From: Nostoc sp. NOS(2021)
GTDB taxonomy: Bacteria; Cyanobacteriota; Cyanobacteriia; Cyanobacteriales; Nostocaceae
DNA: 39,125 bases
Assembly: GCF_017115025.1 (NCBI RefSeq)
Contig: NZ_JABXKM010000075.1
Coordinates: 1 to 39,125 of the forward strand
Direction: 5' to 3'
The number at the start of each line of letters is the position of its first letter. The first letter of the stretch is position 1. This document shows, piece by piece, positions 27,011 through 34,466 of this stretch. The position numbers and the translations under genes were made by a program. Under the pieces are notes generated by a model. The model saw only the letters and a list, made by a program, of their open reading frames with translations. It did no database searches and was not told the origin of the DNA.

Positions 27011-28609
27011 TTAACTCAACTGTGCCACAAGTTGATTTTCCAAAAGTGTATCATTAGTTAACAAGTCCTCAACGGTGATTCGCAAAAAGCGTTGTTCATC
27101 AACTTGAAAGAGGATTTTGACGCGATCGCTTCCGGGATATCCGGTTGGTGTCAGTTGGGCAATTGTCCTCGCGCCTTCTTGATCGTTGAGGGGTTTGACG
27201 CTGGTTTCGCTACCATCCAGACGGCGAGTAATTAAGCGATCGCCATCAAAATAAACTTCAGTACTACCTGTATCTGCTCCCAATTCTCCCATAATTAGTT
27301 CAATACTAGGCTGATTTTCCACAGAAGCGCCTAAGACTAATTCCACTGGCTGACTCATTGGGTATGCCTGTCCAGCTTTAATTAAAGAATGCCATTTGTG
27401 ACGCTGATTACGACGATCCCAATAGCGGATACCATAACTATGGTAGAGAAAGTCTTTGATTTGTATCCCTTGAGCTAACTGTAATGCACCTTGAGCGATC
27501 GCTTCAAAGGGACGTTCACAACGGATTTTTTCTGGCTCAAAATACTGTTTGATCCATGTCTGCACTGCTGGTAATTGCACTGTGCCACCAACTAACAAAA
27601 CTGCATTAATATCTGGAAGTTCTATCCCTTGGCGTTTTGCTTGCTGCAACAATGTTGTCATCGACTCATCCAGTAACTCAAAAAATGCGTGTTCTTTGAG
27701 GATATTTTCAAAAGTATCGCGGTTTAGTTCCAGTTCATAGCTTTCAAATGTCTCATCATCAAAGTAAACTTCACTAGCTTGGTTTTGGGTTGATAGCTGA
27801 ATTTTTACCCGTTCTGCCAATCGTGTTGTCAAGGGACTTACCGCCAACTCTTGAGTTTTGGCAAAGTAATCTACTAACCAATTATCAATATCAGTACCGC
27901 CCAAATTTTGCCCAGCTTTCGCCAGGACACGGGCAGTTTTGACTTTTTGCTTTGAATCTTCAGCCAAGGACTTATTACCCCACTTAAGGATAAATCCCAA
28001 GGGCTTTGTGCTTGCTTGCACACCTTGATCCAACCGCACAAGGGATAAATCCAAAGTACCCCCACCAAAGTCAATCACCAAGAGAATTTCTTGATCTGCC
28101 AAGCCATACCCCAAGGCAGCGGCTGTGGGTTCATCCAGCATCCGCACCTGTTCGACGGGAAGGGCTTGACAAACTTTCCCCAACCAGTGACGATAGGCTT
28201 CAAAACTGTCTACGGGTACGGTTAACACGAGAGAATCTAACCCACCTTGCAGGGGTGCTAGTTGTTCAATTACTTGGGTGAGGAACCATTGCCCTACTTG
28301 TTCAAAGGTGACAACTTGCCCATCTAGTTCGGGTAAGAAACCTTGGATATTTGCACCGATACCGCGCTTGAAGCTGCGGAAAAATCGCGTTTCGCCCTTG
28401 AGGTCAAGACCGCGATCGCGTACTTGTTGCCCTACTAAGACTTTATTTTGGGTTGCGTCTTCAACATAAACCAAGCTGGGAATCAGTGGCGGATTGAGAC
28501 TTTGTTTAATTGATAAACCTGGTAAATTCAGGGTTTCTGGCTGCTGGGTGACAGGGTTCCAACGAGCAATGACTGTGTTACTAGTACCAAAATCGATTGC
28601 GATCGCCAT
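27011..28609 (-). CDS. Hsp70-like ATPase (short DnaK homologue)
   Basis: A 532-residue Hsp70-family protein, about 100 residues shorter than DnaK. Nucleotide-binding motifs are intact: AIDFGTSNTVIARWN (phosphate 1), DEPTAAALGYG (connect), VIDFGGGTLDLSLVRL (phosphate 2), GGTDIDNWLVDYF, and LLVGGTVQLPAVQ (adenosine). A short beta-type substrate domain (about 400-532) follows and the helical lid seems missing or reduced. Cyanobacteria carry several such genes annotated as Hsp70; clients are unknown. It starts at ATG 28609 and lies directly upstream of HigBA. Confidence 0.9.
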   Translation of the reverse strand: MAIAIDFGTSNTVIARWNPVTQQPETLNLPGLSIKQSLNPPLIPSLVYVEDATQNKVLVGQQVRDRGLDLKGETRFFRSFKRGIGANIQGFLPELDGQVVTFEQVGQWFLTQVIEQLAPLQGGLDSLVLTVPVDSFEAYRHWLGKVCQALPVEQVRMLDEPTAAALGYGLADQEILLVIDFGGGTLDLSLVRLDQGVQASTKPLGFILKWGNKSLAEDSKQKVKTARVLAKAGQNLGGTDIDNWLVDYFAKTQELAVSPLTTRLAERVKIQLSTQNQASEVYFDDETFESYELELNRDTFENILKEHAFFELLDESMTTLLQQAKRQGIELPDINAVLLVGGTVQLPAVQTWIKQYFEPEKIRCERPFEAIAQGALQLAQGIQIKDFLYHSYGIRYWDRRNQRHKWHSLIKAGQAYPMSQPVELVLGASVENQPSIELIMGELGADTGSTEVYFDGDRLITRRLDGSETSVKPLNDQEGARTIAQLTPTGYPGSDRVKILFQVDEQRFLRITVEDLLTNDTLLENQLVAQLS

Positions 28610-28958
28610 ATTTTATATTTATTCTCTCGCACGAAGATGCCAAAGCTGCTTTCTTTGTGATTATTCTCTATAACCCACCAAAAATGCAAATACGCCCAGA
28701 CGCTTGCTTCTTTGCATCCCAACCCAGATATCGATTCAATCGGTTGCAGCGAAGTGTTAGCACAGTTAGACAATTGGCTTGTCAGAAAGCATGGAAATCA
28801 TTGGCTGTAAATGTATAAAAGGAGCAATAACAATAAACTCAACAGCAGGCTTTATCTCCATGCCGATTCACCTTCATTGCATTACTGTAGACCCTGTGAT
28901 CCACAGCCTACAATGTTTTGACGACAACGGGCAGTAGTAAAAATTCTTAATCAAAATT
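28610..28958. other. Intergenic region without a supported gene
   Basis: About 350 bases separate the Hsp70-like gene from the restriction-type nuclease gene. A short plus-strand frame across the Hsp70 start has no family features. The Hsp70 promoter should lie here, but no clear pair of boxes was seen. Confidence 0.4.
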
Positions 28959-30074
28959 TTATTGTTCAGTTACTTCTGCTTCTATCTTATTTTTAGCTAA
29001 AAATATTGCCCTATCTTTTAAGATTTTTGCAAATTTGTAAATTTCGTCTAAAGAGTTAATTGGCGTTTTAACTTCTTTATTATTTATATCCAGAAAACCA
29101 ATATATTTTTTTTCAGAATTCAGCCATAAACGACAAATAGTTTTGCTAGCTTTACCGTCAATGTTAACTCCAAAATAATTTTTTGTATCTCTATACTGAA
29201 TGCGATGTAATTCGATAGCATCACGCAACATTGATTTAATAATGTAAAAGCTTTCCATCTCATCTGCTGTAGTTACAATAGTATCAATAACTTCGGTGTT
29301 GAGATTGATTGTTACTTTAGCCGGGTCTGGTACGTCTGTTTTTGTTGTATCAGAAATATCAATATCCATAGCGGATCTTATCTTCTCATTAATTCGCTCG
29401 TTAATATAATCTTTAAGACAACCTTTGAAAATTTCAGTAAATTTTTCTACAACTGATGCAACCATGTGTCCTTTGTACACTTGACCAGCAAAGAGCTTAA
29501 CAAAATCAGGAGAAGGATTTATAAACTGTTCTGAGATTAATCGGTTAATTTCCTTTTTATATAAAAGCTGTCTTGCACAGCTAGCCATTTCATCAGGGTT
29601 AAATACTTCCCTAGAGAACTTTTTAAGTTCATTTATTGACGACTCATTGAAATCTAATATATTAAACTCAAAAAAAGGTTTATCATCCATAATGTGAGTT
29701 TTTTCTGTATCGGTATAGAACCAATAATGGATTCCATTAGTCAACACTGCAAATCTTGCTTGTGTTGCACTAAAATACTTGAATAATTGTGAAGAATTTT
29801 TGGGATGTGCTAAATCATTTTTATGAAATTTACATTCTATTAAAATTGATGCGACTCCATTTATTAAAATAGCATAATCAACTTTTTCACCTTTTAAGCC
29901 TGGTGTAGCAGCTATATATTCAGGACAGACTTCAGTTGGATCAAAAATCTTATATCCTAAAGCTTGAATTAAAGGTAAAACGAAAGCAGCTTTTGCAGCT
30001 TGTTCTGTCTGTACCGAGTCTTTTAGTCTTTCAATATGCTGGGCAACATCTTTAACCGCATCAATAAAATCCAT
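28959..30074 (-). CDS. Stand-alone type I restriction R-like nuclease (HSDR_N)
   Basis: A 371-residue protein with an HsdR N-terminal-type nuclease domain: Glu24 in a helical start, then Asp66, Glu80 and Lys82 of KVDYAIL...SILIECK, the PD-(D/E)XK signature. FAVLTNGIHYWFYTD follows, as in HsdR proteins. The helicase motor and the M and S subunits are absent. The C-terminal part (about 280-360) has a separate domain with FYIIKSMLRDAI and LWLNSEKKYIGFLD. The gene is clearly AT-richer than its neighbours and has no HIP1 octamer, signs of transfer. Similar solitary proteins occur in prophages and defence islands; the target is unknown. Confidence 0.82.
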   Translation of the reverse strand: MDFIDAVKDVAQHIERLKDSVQTEQAAKAAFVLPLIQALGYKIFDPTEVCPEYIAATPGLKGEKVDYAILINGVASILIECKFHKNDLAHPKNSSQLFKYFSATQARFAVLTNGIHYWFYTDTEKTHIMDDKPFFEFNILDFNESSINELKKFSREVFNPDEMASCARQLLYKKEINRLISEQFINPSPDFVKLFAGQVYKGHMVASVVEKFTEIFKGCLKDYINERINEKIRSAMDIDISDTTKTDVPDPAKVTINLNTEVIDTIVTTADEMESFYIIKSMLRDAIELHRIQYRDTKNYFGVNIDGKASKTICRLWLNSEKKYIGFLDINNKEVKTPINSLDEIYKFAKILKDRAIFLAKNKIEAEVTEQ

Positions 30075-30252
30075 AGTTTTTTATCTCATACTTGTATTGG
30101 GTTTTACAAGTATGGCACAGGTGATTAATTTTGCCCAATTTAGGTAAATAAATACTGCTGTACTTAGAAACGTCCCAATCCTTCACTCCAAATACCAATC
30201 CCCATCGTTATACCCCTACGCCACCGCTAAGAGCGATCGCATCTACCACCAA

Positions 30253-30290
30253 GATTGCAATTAACCAAAATCCCTATTAGGGATTGAAAC
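30253..30290 (+). CRISPR. Orphan CRISPR-type repeat (single copy)
   Basis: About 37 bases that start TTGCAATTAACC after a GA, contain the palindrome AATCCCTATTAGGGATT, and end GGGATTGAAAC, the layout and 3' handle of cyanobacterial 37-bp CRISPR repeats. Only one copy is present: the flanks show no second repeat at 60-80 nt spacing, no leader and no cas gene. It starts 9 nt from the vapC stop. It is a decayed array remnant or an independently moved repeat. Confidence 0.6.
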
Positions 30291-30298
30291 TTGTAGGC

Positions 30299-30721
30299 TC
30301 ACAGTTCTTCTGGCATAATCACAGAAATTAATTGATTCCGATTCTTCCTATAAATCCTAAAATCACTATCAAATGTGAGCAATTCACGAGTAGGATACAG
30401 TTCTGCCATCCTCACCAAACAGGCATCCGCTAAGGACATCGGTACAGACTGATAACGCAGCATCAACTCATAAACCGCCCCAGCTTCTTCACTCAAGCTC
30501 AACGGGAGATGAATAATTCCCTTTTGTACAAAAGAAATTACTGCTGCTTCTCCTCCATAAACATTCTGTAAGAGAAAACAAGCCTCTGTAACTACCGCTT
30601 CACAAGTTAACAAAGGTGGTTGAATCTGTCCAAACTGATTTGTCACCCATTTATGAAACTGCTCTCTCCGGTTGACTAAAGCTACTAATGGCCCTGTATC
30701 TAGCAGTACCGCTTGCTTCAT
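30299..30721 (-). CDS. vapC: PIN-domain toxin (VapC-type)
   Basis: A 140-residue PIN nuclease. The acidic site is complete: Asp8 (LLDTGPLVALVN), Glu46 in the CEAVVTEA segment, Asp99 (SLADACLV) and Asp118/Asp120 (LTFDSDF). VapC toxins cut tRNA or rRNA with Mg2+. The ATG overlaps the end of the upstream antitoxin gene by 4 nt, so they form a coupled toxin-antitoxin pair. An orphan CRISPR repeat lies just past its stop. Confidence 0.88.
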   Translation of the reverse strand: MKQAVLLDTGPLVALVNRREQFHKWVTNQFGQIQPPLLTCEAVVTEACFLLQNVYGGEAAVISFVQKGIIHLPLSLSEEAGAVYELMLRYQSVPMSLADACLVRMAELYPTRELLTFDSDFRIYRKNRNQLISVIMPEEL

Positions 30722-30990
30722 TCTGTCAATGGTCTTTTAAGGTACTCCTTGTTTGTCGAGAGATCCCCAGGCCCAGAATCCATGCAGCCAACTAAGTCTC
30801 CTGCTGCTTCTAAAGCAGACATTGGCGTGCCATCATGGTGCTTAAACTCTACTGTTAGTGATTTCAATTGCAGAAATTCTATAAAGTCAAGTACTTGCTG
30901 CTGTTGTTCCTTTGATAAGGTAAGAACCTTTTGGGCAATAATTTGCTCTAGACCAATTGCTCTCGTCACCAGTCTTTCCTCCAGTCCCAT
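30718..30990 (-). CDS. Antitoxin paired with VapC (DUF2281-like)
   Basis: A 90-residue protein whose first half (EQIIAQKVLTLSKEQQQQVLDFIEFL) matches the DUF2281 helical motif of cyanobacterial antitoxins. The C-terminal tail is polar and would wrap the toxin. The start is uncertain: ATG 30990 is used, while a GTG at 31023 would add 11 residues. The stop overlaps the vapC start. Confidence 0.78.
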   Translation of the reverse strand: MGLEERLVTRAIGLEQIIAQKVLTLSKEQQQQVLDFIEFLQLKSLTVEFKHHDGTPMSALEAAGDLVGCMDSGPGDLSTNKEYLKRPLTE

Positions 30991-31140
30991 CACTTCAAGT
31001 CTAAATCCAACTACCTCAGTCACACAGAAACCAGCAGAACATTAAAAATTTTGACATGACTAGCTTTTGTCAATAAAACAACATAAGTGACCAAAAAGCT
31101 GATTATTTCGTTCACCAATCCAGGCGATTAACCCAGACTT

Positions 31141-31335
31141 ATGAATAAGACACATAGCAAACCTACTTACATAGATTACATTGTTAAATTGCCTGAGCGA
31201 TCGCTGGAGGAGTTTTGTCGCTGGGTGTACCGCTTCATGGGCAATGCTCAGTTCATCTCTCCTCAAAATCTAGCTGAACAACACCAGAAATTCGCTCGTG
31301 CATTAATAGATCGGTATTCTTCCAAAGCCATATAA
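31141..31335 (+). pseudogene. WYL-type regulator C-terminal fragment
   Basis: A 64-residue frame containing LEEFCRWVYRFMGNAQFISP and NLAEQHQKFARALIDRYS. It looks like the last helix-strand unit of WYL/YafY-type regulators (a hydrophobic helix, a short strand ending in P, then LAEQ...ALxxRY). No HTH or WYL core precedes it. In cyanobacteria such regulators are sometimes linked to CRISPR loci, which fits the orphan repeat nearby, but this is inference. Confidence 0.5.
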
Positions 31336-31436
31336 ATTAGGATGATTGACCACCCAACTTCAACAGAAATTCTTTCATGCCCAGCTTTTGTAATACAACC
31401 CCCTTGCTAATTCGCCATAATTGCCTCCTTCAGAAA

Positions 31437-31622
31437 GGGACTGATCCTCACTCCGGTACTCATCATGACCGAGATAGAAATGCAGCGATAAATATTAGAG
31501 TAGAAGGTATCAGATGGCTATTGGGGGAAGGTTCAGCCGTCTCTGCTGTAAAAGGGGAGGTAAGACCTCATGCTGGGCGAAAGTCTAAGTGGAGGCACTG
31601 GCTAATTAGTACAGAAACCTAA
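31437..31622 (+). pseudogene. TnpB (IS200/IS605-family) C-terminal remnant
   Basis: The frame reads GTHHDRDRNAAINIRVEGIR, the end of the TnpB zinc finger and the last RuvC Asp block, then GEVRPHAGRKSKWRHWLIST, the usual tail. The second Cys pair of the finger is damaged (PHSG where PHCG is expected), and everything upstream (RuvC I and II) is missing. A 5'-deleted element. It ends at TAA 31620-31622. Confidence 0.8.
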
Positions 31623-31623
31623 T

Positions 31624-31645
31624 CTAACCCGAAAATCCGGGTTAG
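31624..31645 (+). mobile_element. IS605-type right-end hairpin
   Basis: CTAACCCG (31624-31631) pairs with CGGGTTAG (31638-31645), immediately after the tnpB stop, and is followed by GTGGTAGTTCACAC. Position and form suit the right-end stem of IS200/IS605 elements, where the guide-like omega RNA also ends. No matching left end was found. Confidence 0.5.
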
Positions 31646-31658
31646 TGGTAGTTCACAC

Positions 31659-31898
31659 TCAATCTTCATGCCGTAACTGCCATACTGCACCGAAAGCGGC
31701 CCCAGCCCCAGCTAACAATCCGGTACTCATCCCTTGGATAGTTTTTTGGATTGGATCTTGAGTTAGACACTCACTTGTAACCTTACTGTCTTCCAAGCAG
31801 AGACTACTTTCTGCCCAACTGGCAGTACCTCCTAAAATTACACCAGTTATACTACAGGAAATAACTAGCAACAAAAGACGTTTATTTTTTCTAACCAT
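31659..31898 (-). CDS. Small exported protein of unknown function
   Basis: A 79-residue protein. The start at MVRKNKRLLLLV is chosen because it gives a normal signal peptide: a basic N-terminus, hydrophobic core, and a likely cut after TASWA. The mature part has two cysteines (SSLCLEDSKVTSECLTQD), which could form a disulphide, and a Gly/Ala-rich helix (GLLAGAGAAFGAVWQL). An upstream in-frame start would add 22 unlike residues. No family recognised. Confidence 0.6.
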   Translation of the reverse strand: MVRKNKRLLLLVISCSITGVILGGTASWAESSLCLEDSKVTSECLTQDPIQKTIQGMSTGLLAGAGAAFGAVWQLRHED

Positions 31899-32106
31899 AG
31901 ATAGATGTTTCAAAGATTGAATATAGAAAAGACACTCACTTACTTTACACATTCTTGCTAGCAAATGTCAGCTGGTTTCAAGAAAACTGACTGCTATTCA
32001 AAACCTAGATAAGTAGTGACATCCTCTATACACTGATTTGGAGTACCAAATGAGCGTGGGGGGCTGACGGCGAAATAGTTAAAAAATCTGATTGGACATC
32101 GCATCT

Positions 32107-32150
32107 TAAAAAAATAACCTCTGGGGAAGGAATATCACCAGAGGTTTTTA
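32107..32150 (-). terminator. Bidirectional terminator after deacetylase gene
   Basis: AACCTCTGG (32116-32124) pairs with CCAGAGGTT (32138-32146). A-rich DNA on the left and T5 on the right let it work on both strands. It lies downstream of the minus-strand deacetylase gene. The rest of 31965-32282 shows nothing. Confidence 0.7.
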
Positions 32151-32282
32151 ATAAGTAACTATTATAAATATAAATTTATCTTTTTGCCAACACTATTTTC
32201 TCCTTCTCAAAGAGAGGTCAAAGTTTATTTTGCCTGTAAATAAGGATACAAATTGGACTGATAAATCGCATAGATCATATTT

Positions 32283-33266
32283 TTACCTCTTTTGAGGCAC
32301 TAATACAGGCAGTTGACGAGTGCTGGCTACGAATTTGGCGTGTTGTCCAACAGTCAAAACATTGAACTGACTGGATATAAGTTCTAAACTTTTGTTCACT
32401 ATTGCTAGCTTTTTGTAGGTAGGAACGCTCATACCAGGAAAGAATGATAGTTCTGGCACATCCTCTTGACTTAAAAAGTCTGTAGGATGGAGTAGCAAAG
32501 AAGGCTGGACATGCGTAAGTTTACATAGCCACAGGCCCATTCGGAGGTAGAGTAACGCGACTTCCGAAGAAAATGTACTCAGATACATGATGTAACTGAA
32601 GTGAATTGGCACCTTGAAAATTGGCATAGTGGTAACGGGAATCTCAGTGAGTTTATCCTTACCCATGTGCCACTGGTAAGGTTTCAGAGGCTGCAAACCG
32701 TCTTTGAAACCGCCAAACAGGGCTTCCCGTTTCTTGCGTTCTTCCTTACTCAGTTTACAGGTCATCAAATAATACGCTCGTGCTATCGGCCCCAAAAATG
32801 TGGGAAAAGTCGAAGCATCATATTCATATCCCCGTCGTGCTAAGACTTTCAATACCGCAGGAGAAAAACTGTATCCAGGCCCCCGGAAGCCGATAGGATG
32901 TTGATGAGTGACGCGCTTGATATGTTCTTCGGCGATCGCCACCTCTTCTTCAATCTCATCCTCTGAATACAGATGTAGCCAAGGATCATGGTAAAATGAG
33001 TGATTGCCAATTTCGTGACCAGCACTAGCGATCGCTTGTAATGCCTTGGTGTTTTTTTGTAGCGCTGCATCCTGACCCACAATGAATACTGTGATTGTCA
33101 AATCCCATTGCTGAAGAATATCTAAGAAACGAGGTACTGCGATATCCAGGTAAGAGGGGAAAGTCTCCCAACCCGGAGCGCCCTGATTTTTGAGGTAAGA
33201 CCAAATATTATCCAAATCTAAAGAAAGACTGGCTATTGGTTTGTTTACTGGTCGCTTGGTTTGCAT
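32283..33266 (-). CDS. Polysaccharide deacetylase (NodB-like)
   Basis: A 327-residue carbohydrate esterase of the NodB/CE4 fold. Seen: LSLDLDN (catalytic Asp17 and Asp19), HEIGNHSFYHD with metal His89 and His93, and GFRGPGYSFS. The C-terminal region (about 200-327) is longer than the minimal domain and ends LPVLVPQKR. No signal peptide, so the substrate may be an intracellular glycan or lipid-linked sugar; CE4 enzymes remove N- or O-acetyl groups with a metal ion. Convergent with no neighbour; a terminator follows. Confidence 0.9.
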   Translation of the reverse strand: MQTKRPVNKPIASLSLDLDNIWSYLKNQGAPGWETFPSYLDIAVPRFLDILQQWDLTITVFIVGQDAALQKNTKALQAIASAGHEIGNHSFYHDPWLHLYSEDEIEEEVAIAEEHIKRVTHQHPIGFRGPGYSFSPAVLKVLARRGYEYDASTFPTFLGPIARAYYLMTCKLSKEERKKREALFGGFKDGLQPLKPYQWHMGKDKLTEIPVTTMPIFKVPIHFSYIMYLSTFSSEVALLYLRMGLWLCKLTHVQPSLLLHPTDFLSQEDVPELSFFPGMSVPTYKKLAIVNKSLELISSQFNVLTVGQHAKFVASTRQLPVLVPQKR

Positions 33267-33455
33267 TATTAGTTCAAGTATTTGGACAATTTTAAGCGTA
33301 AATATAGTCTTAGGTTTGGGCTTTATCGGTCAAGTTTCGGACTTCAGATCAGAGCTTCTAAGCACTAAAGCGCTTACTACAAACGCTGAGTTACTAGCTT
33401 GACAAAGTACTAGTATAGTGTGGCGTCAGTTTGCCTACCTTTAACAAGGGGTTTG

Positions 33456-33485
33456 AGTAGGGGCAATTCATGAATTGCCCCTACT
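33456..33485. repeat. Perfect 30-bp palindrome
   Basis: Two 15-nt arms with no loop, the left being AGTAGGGGCAATTCA. This GGGGCAATTCATGAATTGCCCC type of palindrome is frequent in Nostoc intergenic regions. It lies 45 nt past the aspartoacylase stop and may also act as a terminator. Confidence 0.7.
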
Positions 33486-33529
33486 TGTCTGGTTCATTGA
33501 GATAATAGCTGGATTGTTGCCAAGCTGTA

Positions 33530-34414
33530 CTAGATATTGATTTGCTGCCTCTGAGTCAAACACATTGCAATTCCCTTTTCGTAGTAAGCTGCCTCATTAA
33601 TAAAAATAGTCCAAACGGTAGATGTTCCCTCATAAATAATTGTTTTATCATCAAACGTTAAAAAGATTGGATCTCCTGGATTCAAGGCTTGATAATCCTT
33701 GTCTTGAAGCTCTGGATGAATCATTCCAAAGATTGTCCCATCCTGTTTTTTTGGATAGTCCACAACAGATAAATGGTCATAGAGGATCAACGTTTCGTTA
33801 GTTGATGGAATTTCACCCTGATTAAATTGTTCCAGATAGTCCAGAACTGCATAAACAAGTTCCTCTGTTTGTTGGAACAGCGTCGCTTTTAATACACCTT
33901 GGGCAATGGGGCCAACCTCAATCGCAAAGCCTAATTCGCACAGGGAATTTACAAATGGGTTTTCTTCAATTGATTTAAAAGAGCAGCGATAAATTCTCAC
34001 CAAAGGGCTGACATGGCTCAGATAAGCAGCCAATTTTAAGTTTAAGGGATGACTGTTTACCAAAATAATTGTCAGACCCATATTAGCTGTACTGCTGTGT
34101 AAGTCTAAGATGAAATCTGCTTGTTTATCCCCATTTGATGCTAGGGTATCCTGAATTGATTTAGCTTGCAATTCTTCGTAACTGTTCCGAGTCGGATCTT
34201 GTAAATCTTGTTTGAGAAAACAGCGATTTAAATCCTTCTCTAGATATCGCCTCCCCGCCGCAAAAGCCTTAGGATTTGCTAACAGAGTGACTGTCTCAAA
34301 ACTTGGTCTAGTAATTAAATCGGGAAACTGGGCAAATTTTTGGCTCAGGTAAGCTCCCGTAAACTCATTGCCATGAGTTCCACCAACAATTGCAACTCGA
34401 TTAATCTGGTTCAC
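33530..34414 (-). CDS. Aspartoacylase-like zinc hydrolase
   Basis: A 294-residue M14-type amidohydrolase of the AstE/aspartoacylase family. Zinc ligands His14 and Glu17 (GGTHGNEFTG) and His106 (DLHSSTANMG) are present, as are the substrate-binding ANPKAFAAGRRYLEKDLNR and the catalytic-type Glu166 (FAIEVGPIAQG). It would cleave N-acyl-aspartate to aspartate and an acid; exact acyl group unknown. Same strand as the glutathione transferase gene upstream. Confidence 0.9.
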   Translation of the reverse strand: MNQINRVAIVGGTHGNEFTGAYLSQKFAQFPDLITRPSFETVTLLANPKAFAAGRRYLEKDLNRCFLKQDLQDPTRNSYEELQAKSIQDTLASNGDKQADFILDLHSSTANMGLTIILVNSHPLNLKLAAYLSHVSPLVRIYRCSFKSIEENPFVNSLCELGFAIEVGPIAQGVLKATLFQQTEELVYAVLDYLEQFNQGEIPSTNETLILYDHLSVVDYPKKQDGTIFGMIHPELQDKDYQALNPGDPIFLTFDDKTIIYEGTSTVWTIFINEAAYYEKGIAMCLTQRQQINI

Positions 34415-34466
34415 GATTACACCAACTCCCGAATGCAGCCATCGAGGTATCAGTTTTCAATGTACC

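Noticed and set aside
28597..28818. Plus-strand 73-residue frame near the Hsp70 start
   Set aside because: It overlaps the Hsp70 start, has no ribosome site, and composition does not look coding.
30075..30300. A CRISPR array
   Set aside because: Only one repeat is present, with no second unit at spacer distance; it is listed as an orphan repeat instead.
31060..31266. Minus-strand 68-residue frame
   Set aside because: Opposite the WYL-like fragment, with no features of its own.
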